The translations under genes were made by a program, and so were the position numbers. A DNA stretch of 64,000 nt from Acidobacteriota bacterium. Lineage in GTDB: Bacteria > Acidobacteriota > Holophagae > Thermotomaculales > Thermotomaculaceae. Below the pieces are notes generated by a model. It searched no databases. It saw only the letters and a list, made by a program, of their open reading frames with translations, and was not told where the DNA came from. Below are positions 36,095 through 44,275 of the stretch, piece by piece. The stretch is taken from positions 1 through 64,000 of the forward strand of contig JALSOA010000128.1 in assembly GCA_026986725.1 (NCBI GenBank). Reading direction: 5' to 3'. Numbering within the stretch: the first letter of the stretch is position 1; each line of letters starts with the position of its first letter.

Positions 36095-36469
36095 ATGGAA
36101 CAGGTTGCTCTTTTCCAGCCTATAGTTTTACTTCTTGGTCTCTCAGTAATAACTGCAATTGTCATGGTTGGATTATCCTATTTGCTTGGTCCCCAAAGGC
36201 CTCATGAGAGAAAACTTGATACCTACGAGTGCGGTGCCCCTTTGATTCAGAAAGATGCGAGAAGAAGGTATTCTGTAAAATACTTTGTTATCGCCATGCT
36301 GTTTATACTCTTTGATGTTGAGATTGCTTTTATGTACCCATGGGCGGTTATTTACAGGAAGTATATCTCAACAGGCAGATTTGTGCTTATTGAGATGGTT
36401 TTCTTTGTGTTTGTTCTTCTTGCAGGTTATTTTTATGTATGGTGGAAAGGAGCCCTGGAATGGGAATAG
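36095..36469 (+). CDS. nuoA: NADH-quinone oxidoreductase subunit A
   Basis: A 124-residue membrane protein with three helices. The conserved loop KLDTYECGAP contains the Cys exposed in the deactive enzyme. FVIAMLFILFDVEIAFMYPWAV is the second diagnostic block. NuoA sits at the junction of the membrane and peripheral arms near the quinone site. A GGGAG Shine-Dalgarno precedes the ATG; nuoB overlaps by ten bases. Confidence 0.96.
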   Translation: MEQVALFQPIVLLLGLSVITAIVMVGLSYLLGPQRPHERKLDTYECGAPLIQKDARRRYSVKYFVIAMLFILFDVEIAFMYPWAVIYRKYISTGRFVLIEMVFFVFVLLAGYFYVWWKGALEWE

Positions 36470-37020
36470 AAAAGGCTTTAGGTGATACCATTTTTACCAC
36501 CCAGCTTTCAAAAGCGGTTAACTGGGCGAGAAAATGGTCTTTGTGGCCCATGCCATTTGGAACCGCATGCTGCGCTATTGAATTTATGGCCGTTCAGGCA
36601 TCCCACTTTGACCTTTCAAGGTTTGGTGCAGAGGCAATGAGGTTTTCGCCAAGGCAAAGCGACTTAATGATGGTTATGGGAACAATTACAAGGAAGATGG
36701 TTCCTGTGTTGAGAAAGATATATGCTCAAATGGCTGAGCCAAAGTGGGTTATGGCTGTTGGATCCTGTGTGTGTTCAGGTGGTTTTTTTAGATCGTATGC
36801 AGTTCAGCAGGGCATAGACAGGGTTATCCCGGTGGATGTTTATGTTAATGGGTGTCCTCCAAGACCTGAGGCCTTTATTAAAGGCCTTATGGAGATACAG
36901 AGGATTGTTGAGCGTGAATCCTTACTTGATAGAAAAAGAAGAATAGAAGAATTCTATAAAAGATTGGAGCAGATAAGCCATGAAACAGATTATGAGCCTG
37001 CTGACCAGATACTTCGGTGA
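36460..37020 (+). CDS. nuoB: NADH-quinone oxidoreductase subunit B (N2 cluster)
   Basis: A 186-residue subunit that binds the terminal 4Fe-4S cluster N2. The tandem Cys pair (TACCAIEFM), a Cys in GSCVCSGGFF and the Cys of NGCPPRPEA supply the four ligands. The GSCVC sequence places an additional Cys where most members have CAS or similar. The ATG at 36460 has AAAGGAG seven bases upstream and is preferred to one 21 bases earlier. Confidence 0.96.
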   Translation: MGIEKALGDTIFTTQLSKAVNWARKWSLWPMPFGTACCAIEFMAVQASHFDLSRFGAEAMRFSPRQSDLMMVMGTITRKMVPVLRKIYAQMAEPKWVMAVGSCVCSGGFFRSYAVQQGIDRVIPVDVYVNGCPPRPEAFIKGLMEIQRIVERESLLDRKRRIEEFYKRLEQISHETDYEPADQILR

Positions 37021-37444
37021 TTCAATTGAATTTCAGGAAGGATTAAGAGGGGAAACCTTTTTAATTCTCAAAGATCCGGCAAAGATTGTTGATGTTTTAA
37101 CCTTTTTGAAAGAAAACGGATTTAACATGTTAATTGATCTTACGGCAGTTCATTATCCTCATAAAGAGTATAGGTTTGAGGTTATATATAACATGCTATC
37201 GATGGAGCCGTATATGAGATTAATTGTAAAGGTTCCATTAAAGGATGATTGGCCTGAAATAGACTCTGTGACTTCACTTTATAAAACGGCAAACTGGTAT
37301 GAGCGTGAGGTTTACGATATGTTTGGTATCAGGTTTAAAAACCATCCAAACTTAAAGAGGATTCTCATGTGGGAAGGCTTTGATGGCCACCCTTTAAGAA
37401 AAGAGTATCCTCTGGAAGGAGATAATTTACACTGCCATGACTAA
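36980..37444 (+). CDS. nuoC: NADH-quinone oxidoreductase subunit C
   Basis: A 154-residue subunit of the peripheral arm. The signature is WYEREVYDMFGIRFKNHPNL, then RILMWEGFDGHPLRKEYPL. It is a separate gene, not fused to nuoD as in E. coli. The chosen ATG overlaps nuoB by 41 bases; another in-frame ATG at 36992 would shorten it by four residues and cannot be excluded. Confidence 0.95.
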   Translation: MKQIMSLLTRYFGDSIEFQEGLRGETFLILKDPAKIVDVLTFLKENGFNMLIDLTAVHYPHKEYRFEVIYNMLSMEPYMRLIVKVPLKDDWPEIDSVTSLYKTANWYEREVYDMFGIRFKNHPNLKRILMWEGFDGHPLRKEYPLEGDNLHCHD

Positions 37445-38633
37445 TATAAAAAAAGAGCTGGATATTAAAACTGAGAGGATGATAGTGAATATGGGGCCCT
37501 CTCATCCCATCACTCATGGTACTTTGCACATAATACTGGAATTAGAGGGGGAAACCATAGTCGGGAGCGAAACAAGGATAGGGTATCTGCACAGAGGTGT
37601 TGAGAAACTTGGAGAGAACAGGACTTATCAAAAGTTTATCCCATTTACAGATAGGATGAACTATACCTCTTCCATAAACAACAATGTTGGTTACACCCTT
37701 GCCGTTGAGAAATTGCTCGGGATCCAGTCTCCTCCAAGGGCGCAGGTAATTGAGGTTATAGCCTGTGAACTTGGAAGGATAGCGGATCATATCGTTTGTG
37801 TTGGGATAAACGCTGTTGACATTGGTGCATTTTCCGCGTTCCTTTATCTTTTCAGGTACAGGGAATTTATTTACGACATCTTTGAAAGGATGACCGGAGG
37901 GAGACTTACAACATCTTATACCAGAATAGGTGGTGTAAAAAGAGATCTTGATGACAGGACAATTGAATTGATAAGGCAATTTATAAAAGAGTTTCCAAAA
38001 GCGATTGATGAACTTGAAGCATTGTTGACAAGAAACCGAATATGGTACGACAGAACGAGAGGGATAGGGGAGTTTCCGGCAGAAGAGGCTATATCTTATG
38101 GATACACAGGACCCTGTTTAAGAGCCTGTGGTGTTGAATGGGATTTAAGAAAGGTTCAGCCTTACCTTGGTTATGAAAATTATGAGTTTGAGATTCCGGT
38201 GGGCACAAGGGGTGATGTTTACGACAGATACCTTGTCAGAGTGGAAGAGATGAGGCAATCTGTAAGGATTATTGAACAGGCAATTGAAAACTTACCTGAG
38301 GGGCCTGTTATTGTTGATGACCCGAAAATTGCACTCCCTCCAAAAGAAGAGGTTTACAACACAATTGAAGGGCTTATCTGTCACATGAAGTTGATTATGG
38401 AAGGAATAAAACCTCCTGCAGGAGAGATATATTCTGCAACAGAGGCGGCAAACGGGGAACTTGGTTTTTACATAGTGTCCGATGGAGAGGCAAGACCATA
38501 TAGGATCAGGGTAAGGCCTCCCTGTTTTCCGATTTTCTCTTCATTTGATGAGCAGGTTAAAGGTCACATGATTGCGGATGCGGTTGCGATTTTGGGTAGT
38601 TTAAACATCATTGCAGGTGAACTGGACAGGTAG
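37437..38633 (+). CDS. nuoD: NADH-quinone oxidoreductase subunit D
   Basis: A 398-residue subunit homologous to the large subunit of [NiFe] hydrogenases, forming the quinone pocket with NuoB. NMGPSHPITHGTLH near the N-terminus holds the quinone-site His, and GYLHRGVEKL and FPIFSSFDEQVKG are also typical. It overlaps nuoC by eight bases. Confidence 0.96.
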   Translation: MTNIKKELDIKTERMIVNMGPSHPITHGTLHIILELEGETIVGSETRIGYLHRGVEKLGENRTYQKFIPFTDRMNYTSSINNNVGYTLAVEKLLGIQSPPRAQVIEVIACELGRIADHIVCVGINAVDIGAFSAFLYLFRYREFIYDIFERMTGGRLTTSYTRIGGVKRDLDDRTIELIRQFIKEFPKAIDELEALLTRNRIWYDRTRGIGEFPAEEAISYGYTGPCLRACGVEWDLRKVQPYLGYENYEFEIPVGTRGDVYDRYLVRVEEMRQSVRIIEQAIENLPEGPVIVDDPKIALPPKEEVYNTIEGLICHMKLIMEGIKPPAGEIYSATEAANGELGFYIVSDGEARPYRIRVRPPCFPIFSSFDEQVKGHMIADAVAILGSLNIIAGELDR

Positions 38634-38641
38634 GGGGAAGT

Positions 38642-39133
38642 ATGGCGTTAAGATTTGATGAAAACGATATGAAAGCCCTTGAAAAGATAAGGGAGAGGTA
38701 TCCGAACAATACGGCCTGTACACTTCCGTTTTTACACTATGCTCAGGATAGGTTTGGTTATGTTTCGGATGATGTTATTAAACTTGTTGCAGAAACCCTT
38801 AATCTTCCAGTTGCTCATGTGTTAAATGTGGCAACTTTTTACACCATGTTTAATAAAAAACCTGTGGGGAAATATCACCTGCAGGTTTGCACAAATATTT
38901 CATGTTCTTTACTTGGTGCAAGAAGGCTTGTTGACAAATTGGAGGAAATTCTTGGCATTAAACCGGGAGAAACTACTGATGATGGCATGTTTACCATTAC
39001 AGAGGTTGAGTGCCTTGGTTCATGTGGAACTGCACCCGTTATTCAGGTTAATGAAACATATTTTGAAAATTTAGACGAAAAAAAGGTTGAGGATTTAATT
39101 GAATCCCTCAGAAAGGGGGAGCTTGATGTCTGA
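38642..39133 (+). CDS. nuoE: NADH-quinone oxidoreductase subunit E (N1a)
   Basis: A 163-residue thioredoxin-like subunit carrying the 2Fe-2S cluster N1a. Cys ligands lie in QVCTNISCSLLGA (C-x4-C) and VECLGSCGTAPV (C-x3-C). It is part of the NADH-oxidising module with NuoF. It overlaps nuoF by eight bases. Confidence 0.96.
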   Translation: MALRFDENDMKALEKIRERYPNNTACTLPFLHYAQDRFGYVSDDVIKLVAETLNLPVAHVLNVATFYTMFNKKPVGKYHLQVCTNISCSLLGARRLVDKLEEILGIKPGETTDDGMFTITEVECLGSCGTAPVIQVNETYFENLDEKKVEDLIESLRKGELDV

Positions 39134-40403
39134 AATTGTACTTTTCAAACACCTGATTGACCCTGAAGTGCGTAACATTGAGAATTATATCAAACTGGGT
39201 GGATACGAGGGTTTGAAGAAAGCCCTGTCAATGAACCCTGATGAGATAATTGAAGAGGTTAAACGCTCCAATTTGAGAGGAAGAGGCGGTGCAGGATTTC
39301 CCACCGGTTTGAAGTGGAGTTTTATGCCTAAAGGCGAAGGGCAAAAGTACTTTGTCTGCAATGCGGATGAGGGGGAGCCCGGTACATTTAAAGATAGATA
39401 TATTATGAGCGAAAACCCCCATCAACTTGTTGAGGGCATGGTTATTGGGGGATATGCTATAGGAGCAAGTGTAGGTTACATTTACATAAGAGGAGAGTTT
39501 GAATTTGTTGCAAAAACAGTACAAAAGGCAATTGATGAGGCATACAATCAGGGGTTTTTAGGGAAAAACATACTTGATTCTGGATTTGATTTTGACCTGT
39601 ATATACACCTTGGTGCAGGTGCTTACATTTGCGGAGAAGAGACAGGTTTGATCAATTCTCTTGAAGGGAAAACTGGAAAACCAAGGCTCAAACCACCTTT
39701 CCCCGCTCAGTATGGAGTTTTTGGAAAACCAACAACAGTGAACAATGTGGAAACCATAGCCTGTGTTCCGGATATTATAAGACGGGGTGCCGACTGGTTT
39801 TTAACCATAGGTCCTGATAAAAACAACGGTACAAAGATATTTGCTGTAAGCGGGCATGTAAACAATCCTGGTGTTTTTGAATTGCCAATGGGTACCCCTT
39901 TAAGAGAAATAATTTACGAGCATGCCGGTGGAATAATTGGCGGGAAAAAATTGAAGGCTGTTATTCCCGGTGGCTCTTCTGCCCCGGTTTTAGGCCCTGA
40001 ACACCTTGATATACCAATGGATTTTGATTCCTTAAAAAAAGTGGGTTCAATGCTGGGTTCTGGGGCGATAGTGGTTATGAGTGAGGATACCTGTATTGTT
40101 GAGGCATTTACCAGGCTTGCCAGATTCTATGCCCATGAATCCTGCGGGCAATGTACCCCGTGCAGAGAGGGGACTCCCTGGATGTATAAAATAATGAAAA
40201 GGATAGAGGATGGAAACGGTAAGAAGGGAGATGTTGACCTTCTCCTTGACATCTGCAAAAACATTATGGGAAGAACCATCTGTCCCCTGGGGGATGCGGC
40301 TGTTCTGTGTATCAAAGGGGCTATTGAGCGTTTCAGGGATGAATTTGAGTATCATATTGAGCACAAAAAGTGCATGGTTGACAATAAAATACCGATATTT
40401 TAG
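39126..40403 (+). CDS. nuoF: NADH-quinone oxidoreductase subunit F (FMN, NADH site)
   Basis: A 425-residue subunit that oxidises NADH. NADH/FMN motifs are RGRGGAGFPTGLKW and CNADEGEPGTFKDR, followed by GAGAYICGEETGLI. The N3 4Fe-4S ligands are ESCGQCTPCREG plus the Cys of TICPLGDAA. The ATG at 39126 has GGGGGAG close upstream; an earlier in-frame start lies inside nuoE. Length is normal. Confidence 0.97.
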   Translation: MSEIVLFKHLIDPEVRNIENYIKLGGYEGLKKALSMNPDEIIEEVKRSNLRGRGGAGFPTGLKWSFMPKGEGQKYFVCNADEGEPGTFKDRYIMSENPHQLVEGMVIGGYAIGASVGYIYIRGEFEFVAKTVQKAIDEAYNQGFLGKNILDSGFDFDLYIHLGAGAYICGEETGLINSLEGKTGKPRLKPPFPAQYGVFGKPTTVNNVETIACVPDIIRRGADWFLTIGPDKNNGTKIFAVSGHVNNPGVFELPMGTPLREIIYEHAGGIIGGKKLKAVIPGGSSAPVLGPEHLDIPMDFDSLKKVGSMLGSGAIVVMSEDTCIVEAFTRLARFYAHESCGQCTPCREGTPWMYKIMKRIEDGNGKKGDVDLLLDICKNIMGRTICPLGDAAVLCIKGAIERFRDEFEYHIEHKKCMVDNKIPIF

Positions 40404-40411
40404 GTGGGGTT

Positions 40412-41929
40412 ATGATTACTGTTAAGATAAACGATAGAGAATATCAGGTTGAGGAAGGGAAAACAATACTTGAAGTGGCTAAGGAGTTCGGGATTGACAT
40501 CCCCCATTATTGCTATCATCCCGCACTTTCAATAGCAGGGAACTGCAGAATGTGTCTCGTTGAGGTAAAAGGTATGCCAAAGCCGATGACAGCCTGCTCA
40601 ACGAGGGTTTCTGATGGTATGGAGATCTATACTGATTCAGAGATAGTAAAAGAGGCAAGAAAGGGGGTATTGGAGTTCATTCTTCTTGATCACCCTGTTG
40701 ATTGCCCTATCTGTGACAAATCAGGTGAATGTAAATTACAGGATTATTACTTTAAATACAGTGCTCAAAGGTCAAGGTATGAATTCCCTAAAGAAAGGCA
40801 TAAAGTACAGAAGATTAGCAAAAAGATATACCTGAATCCAAACAGATGTGTTCTTTGCACAAGGTGTGTCAGGTTTTTAAGTGAAATTACTAAAACTTTT
40901 GAATTAACAACTGTTGAGAGGGGTTCTCATACCTATATCACCTGCGTTGATCCTGAGAGCCTTGACAATAACCCATTTGCGTCCAACATCTCAGATATTT
41001 GCCCCGTTGGAGCACTTGGATTAAACGAGTTCAGGTTCAAAAAAAGGGTTTGGTTTACTAAAAAGGTTAAGGCCATCTGTCAGGGCTGTTCTGCAGGTTG
41101 CAATATCTATGTCGATGTTTCCAATAGAAAACAGTTGCTTGATGGAGATGATGATGAGATAGTTAGAATACATACTGCAGAAAACCCGAAACTTGGTCAG
41201 TATTTTATCTGTGATGAGGGCAGATATTCATATAAACTGTACAATGACAGGGAATCGAGGGTGAAAGTGCCTGTTTTAGAGGGAGAGGAGATAACAGTTG
41301 AAAATGCTGTGTCTCTGATTAAGGAGAAAGCAAATGTTAGAAAAGGGGTTGTGATTCTTTCCCCTCTTCATTCTATTGAGGAAAACTATGCTGCTTACCT
41401 TTTTGCCAGAGAGAGAGGTTTTGATGTGTTCAGGCCGTCTTCTTTCAGAAAGGATCTGCCTGAACCCGCGCTGTTTATAGAAGAGAAGAAATCTCCTAAC
41501 GACAGGATGTTAAAATTGATGAAACTGCCAAAGGTATCTGAAATTGAAGAGATAGATTATGATTTTGCTTTATTCTTGCACAATGTGGGTAAAATTCATT
41601 CAAAGAGCGAGGTGAGGATTTTAAGCGTTCTTAAAAAGTCAACCTTTTCTGTCGTTTTTGAGCCTGTACTTTCAGAATTTGGTCGCAATGCAAACCTTGT
41701 TCTTCCCGCACCTATTTTTATTGAGGAAAATGGTTGTTACATAAATGCCAAAAACCTTGTTCAAAGGTCACATAAAGGTGTTGATTACATGTATCTTTCA
41801 AAACCTCTATGGTTTTTTCTGGATATTAATTTTAAGAGCGAGGAAGAGTTGTTGGCCGTATTTGCAAAAGAACAGTTAAATATTGAACTTGATTATAACA
41901 GGTTAGGAACGGAAGGGTTTGAATTATGA
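40412..41929 (+). CDS. nuoG: NADH-quinone oxidoreductase subunit G, short form
   Basis: A 505-residue iron-sulfur subunit. The N-terminal 2Fe-2S (HYCYHP, GNCRMC, ACST), the His-Cys cluster (DHPVDCPICDKSGEC), and 4Fe-4S motifs (CVLCTRCVRF, DICPVGAL) are complete. CQGCSAGC with the later FICDEGRY matches the extra N7-type cluster. The molybdopterin-like domain is much shorter than in the 700-900 residue NuoG proteins, ending in a degenerate segment (FGRNANLVLPAP). It overlaps nuoH by four bases and carries no frameshift, so the short form looks native. Confidence 0.93.
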   Translation: MITVKINDREYQVEEGKTILEVAKEFGIDIPHYCYHPALSIAGNCRMCLVEVKGMPKPMTACSTRVSDGMEIYTDSEIVKEARKGVLEFILLDHPVDCPICDKSGECKLQDYYFKYSAQRSRYEFPKERHKVQKISKKIYLNPNRCVLCTRCVRFLSEITKTFELTTVERGSHTYITCVDPESLDNNPFASNISDICPVGALGLNEFRFKKRVWFTKKVKAICQGCSAGCNIYVDVSNRKQLLDGDDDEIVRIHTAENPKLGQYFICDEGRYSYKLYNDRESRVKVPVLEGEEITVENAVSLIKEKANVRKGVVILSPLHSIEENYAAYLFARERGFDVFRPSSFRKDLPEPALFIEEKKSPNDRMLKLMKLPKVSEIEEIDYDFALFLHNVGKIHSKSEVRILSVLKKSTFSVVFEPVLSEFGRNANLVLPAPIFIEENGCYINAKNLVQRSHKGVDYMYLSKPLWFFLDINFKSEEELLAVFAKEQLNIELDYNRLGTEGFEL

Positions 41930-42957
41930 TGGAAGGTTTGTTGAATCCACAGACTTTTATGGTTTTTAAGGTTGTTGTTGTATTTGTTGCGGTTTTAACC
42001 CTTGTTGCTCTTGCCACATGGGCTGAAAGAAGGGGTGCTGCATTTATTCAGGACAGGGTCGGACCAAACAGGGTGGCACTATTTGGTAAAATCAGGATAT
42101 TCGGATTGGGCCAGCCCCTTGCTGATGGGTTAAAATTGTTTTTTAAAGAGGATGTTTTGCCCCTTAATGTTGACAGAGTACTTTACACAATTGCTCCGGT
42201 TATCTCTTTTATCCCTGCAACAATGACTTTTGCCGCAATACCGTTTGGTAAACCCTTTGTAAAGAATGGGATACAGTATTTTTTGAGCATATTGCCGCCG
42301 GATACCAACATAGGTGTTTTATACATTTTTGCCCTTGCCGGTATGGGTGTTTACGGAATAATAATCGGTGGTTGGGCATCTAACAATAAGTGGTCAATTC
42401 TTGGTGCAATGAGGGCATCCGCCCAGGTCATTTCTTACGAACTTGCAATGACACTTGCTGTTGTAGGAGTTGTTATTTCAGCCGGGAGTTTAAGGCTTGA
42501 CAGAATTATTGAAGCCCAGAACGGGTTATGGAATATAGTTCCCCAATTCATCGGGGCAATTGTTTTCTTTGTATCCATGTTTGCTGAGACAAACAGGCTT
42601 CCCTTTGACTTTGCAGAGGGAGAATCTGAGATTATTGGTTACCACACAGAGTATATGAGTATGAAATTCTCCATGTTTTTCCTTGCAGAGTATGCGAACA
42701 TGATTACAGCATCCGGGCTTTTTGTTACCCTTTACCTTGGTGGCTGGCACTTTCCCATTCTTGATTCAACGGTAATTGGCTCAGTAGTGGCATTTGTTAT
42801 AAAGCTTCTTTTTGTCCTGTGGTGCTTTATCTGGGTTAGATGGACCCTGCCAAGGTTCAGGTACGATCAATTGATGCGGCTTGGCTGGAAAGTTATGCTA
42901 CCTCTTTCGCTGATAAACCTTGTTATTGTTGCATTGTTTTACGCTTATGGGGGTTAA
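41926..42957 (+). CDS. nuoH: NADH-quinone oxidoreductase subunit H
   Basis: A 343-residue membrane subunit with about eight helices at the quinone-entry site. WAERRGAAFIQDRVGPNRV, the GLGQPLADGLKL block and ETNRLPFDFAEGESEI are the family's most conserved stretches. Length is normal. It overlaps nuoG and is three bases from nuoI. Confidence 0.97.
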   Translation: MMEGLLNPQTFMVFKVVVVFVAVLTLVALATWAERRGAAFIQDRVGPNRVALFGKIRIFGLGQPLADGLKLFFKEDVLPLNVDRVLYTIAPVISFIPATMTFAAIPFGKPFVKNGIQYFLSILPPDTNIGVLYIFALAGMGVYGIIIGGWASNNKWSILGAMRASAQVISYELAMTLAVVGVVISAGSLRLDRIIEAQNGLWNIVPQFIGAIVFFVSMFAETNRLPFDFAEGESEIIGYHTEYMSMKFSMFFLAEYANMITASGLFVTLYLGGWHFPILDSTVIGSVVAFVIKLLFVLWCFIWVRWTLPRFRYDQLMRLGWKVMLPLSLINLVIVALFYAYGG

Positions 42958-42960
42958 AAG

Positions 42961-43464
42961 ATGGCATTAAAGAAAGATGTTAGGTTAAACTGGTGGGACA
43001 AAATTTACCTTCCCGCTGTTTTTAAGGGGATGTACATAACTATCTCACACTTTTTTAAGACACTTTTTACACCCCCATCTAAAAGGTACACCATTGAGTA
43101 TCCAGACAGAAAAAAAGAGGATATACCTGAATGGTACAGGGGATTACACAGGCTTAATACCTATCCGGACGGAACCCTGAAATGTGTTGCCTGTTACTGC
43201 TGTGCCACAGCATGCCCTGCTGATGCTATATACATTGAGCCTGAGGATCTGGAGGACTTCGATAAGGACCATCCTAAAGAGAAAGCACCAAAGGTCTTCC
43301 AGATAGACCTTCACAGGTGTATCTATTGCGGTTTTTGTGAGGAGGCATGCCCTAAAGATGCCATTGTACTCACAAACCATTATGAGATTGTTCATACATC
43401 AAGAGAGGCAGGAATTATAGGTATTGAGGACCTGATAAAAACAAAAAGAGAAGGTGGGGAATAA
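42961..43464 (+). CDS. nuoI: NADH-quinone oxidoreductase subunit I (N6a/N6b)
   Basis: A 167-residue ferredoxin-type subunit with two 4Fe-4S motifs: CVACYCCATACP (about 73-84) and CIYCGFCEEACP (about 119-130). They carry electrons from NuoG to the N2 cluster in NuoB. The first motif contains an extra Cys (YCC). The ATG follows the nuoH stop by three bases. Confidence 0.96.
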   Translation: MALKKDVRLNWWDKIYLPAVFKGMYITISHFFKTLFTPPSKRYTIEYPDRKKEDIPEWYRGLHRLNTYPDGTLKCVACYCCATACPADAIYIEPEDLEDFDKDHPKEKAPKVFQIDLHRCIYCGFCEEACPKDAIVLTNHYEIVHTSREAGIIGIEDLIKTKREGGE

Positions 43465-43465
43465 A

Positions 43466-43966
43466 ATGCAGTTAGCGTTCTATATTCTGAGTTTTATTGC
43501 TGTCTTTGCGGCGGTAATGGTTGTGCTTTCTGACAGACCTATTGTAAGTGGCCTGTTTTTGCTTCTTTGTTTCACGGCTATTTCAGGGTTGTACATCACC
43601 CTGTCTGCACCTTTTATTGCTGCCATGCAACTTGTGGTTTACTCAGGTGCAATAATTGTTTTATTCCTCTTTGTTCTAATGCTATTAAATCAGCACAGGG
43701 AATCTCCCTCAAAGAGAAACAGATTTGTAACATTCGTTTCTGTTTTGGGAGGGGTCTTAATAGGTGTTTTCATCTACCTTACAATGCTTAAAAGCAAGAT
43801 ACTTCTTTCTTATACTAAAATGAGTGCGGTAGGGGGAATGAAAAACAATGTTGAAACAATTGCCGGGGTGATGTTTAAAAAGTATTTTATTCCCTTTGAG
43901 CTTATATCAATACTGTTGCTTGCAGCAATGGTTGCCGCTGTTTTCTTATCAAAGAAGAGGGTGTAA
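43466..43966 (+). CDS. nuoJ: NADH-quinone oxidoreductase subunit J
   Basis: A 166-residue membrane subunit with about five helices; [21 protein letters not shown] is the conserved third-helix region that undergoes pi-bulge changes in complex I. The ATG at 43466 has AAGGTGGGG upstream and is two bases after the nuoI stop; an earlier in-frame GTG overlaps nuoI and its own ribosome site. Confidence 0.94.
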   Translation: MQLAFYILSFIAVFAAVMVVLSDRPIVSGLFLLLCFTAISGLYITLSAPFIAAMQLVVYSGAIIVLFLFVLMLLNQHRESPSKRNRFVTFVSVLGGVLIGVFIYLTMLKSKILLSYTKMSAVGGMKNNVETIAGVMFKKYFIPFELISILLLAAMVAAVFLSKKRV

Positions 43967-43968
43967 TT

Positions 43969-44271
43969 ATGGTTGGAATGCTGGATTATGCAATTTTAAG
44001 TGCAGTTTTGTTTACGGTTGGGGTTGTTGGGATACTTATTAGAAGAAACATAATTACAATTTTTATGTGTATTGAACTGATGCTTAATTCTGTAAATCTT
44101 TTGTTTGTGGCGTTTTCGAGATATATGGGACATGTTGATGGCCAGATATTTGTATTTTTTATTTTTGCGATTGCAGCAGCTGAGGCTGCCGTCGGATTGG
44201 CGTTGGTGGTTGCTTATTTTAAACTTAAAGAAACCATTGAAGTTGATGAAATAAAACTTTTGAAGGGATAA
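43969..44271 (+). CDS. nuoK: NADH-quinone oxidoreductase subunit K
   Basis: A 100-residue subunit with three helices related to MrpC. Conserved membrane Glu residues appear in [14 protein letters not shown] and [16 protein letters not shown]; these are part of the proton path. Length is the usual 100. Confidence 0.96.
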   Translation: MVGMLDYAILSAVLFTVGVVGILIRRNIITIFMCIELMLNSVNLLFVAFSRYMGHVDGQIFVFFIFAIAAAEAAVGLALVVAYFKLKETIEVDEIKLLKG

Positions 44272-44275
44272 GGAT

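Noticed and set aside
36992-37444. Shorter nuoC start at 36992
   Set aside because: The 36980 start has a GGAG ten bases upstream and gives a normal N-terminus; the difference of four residues cannot be settled by sequence alone.
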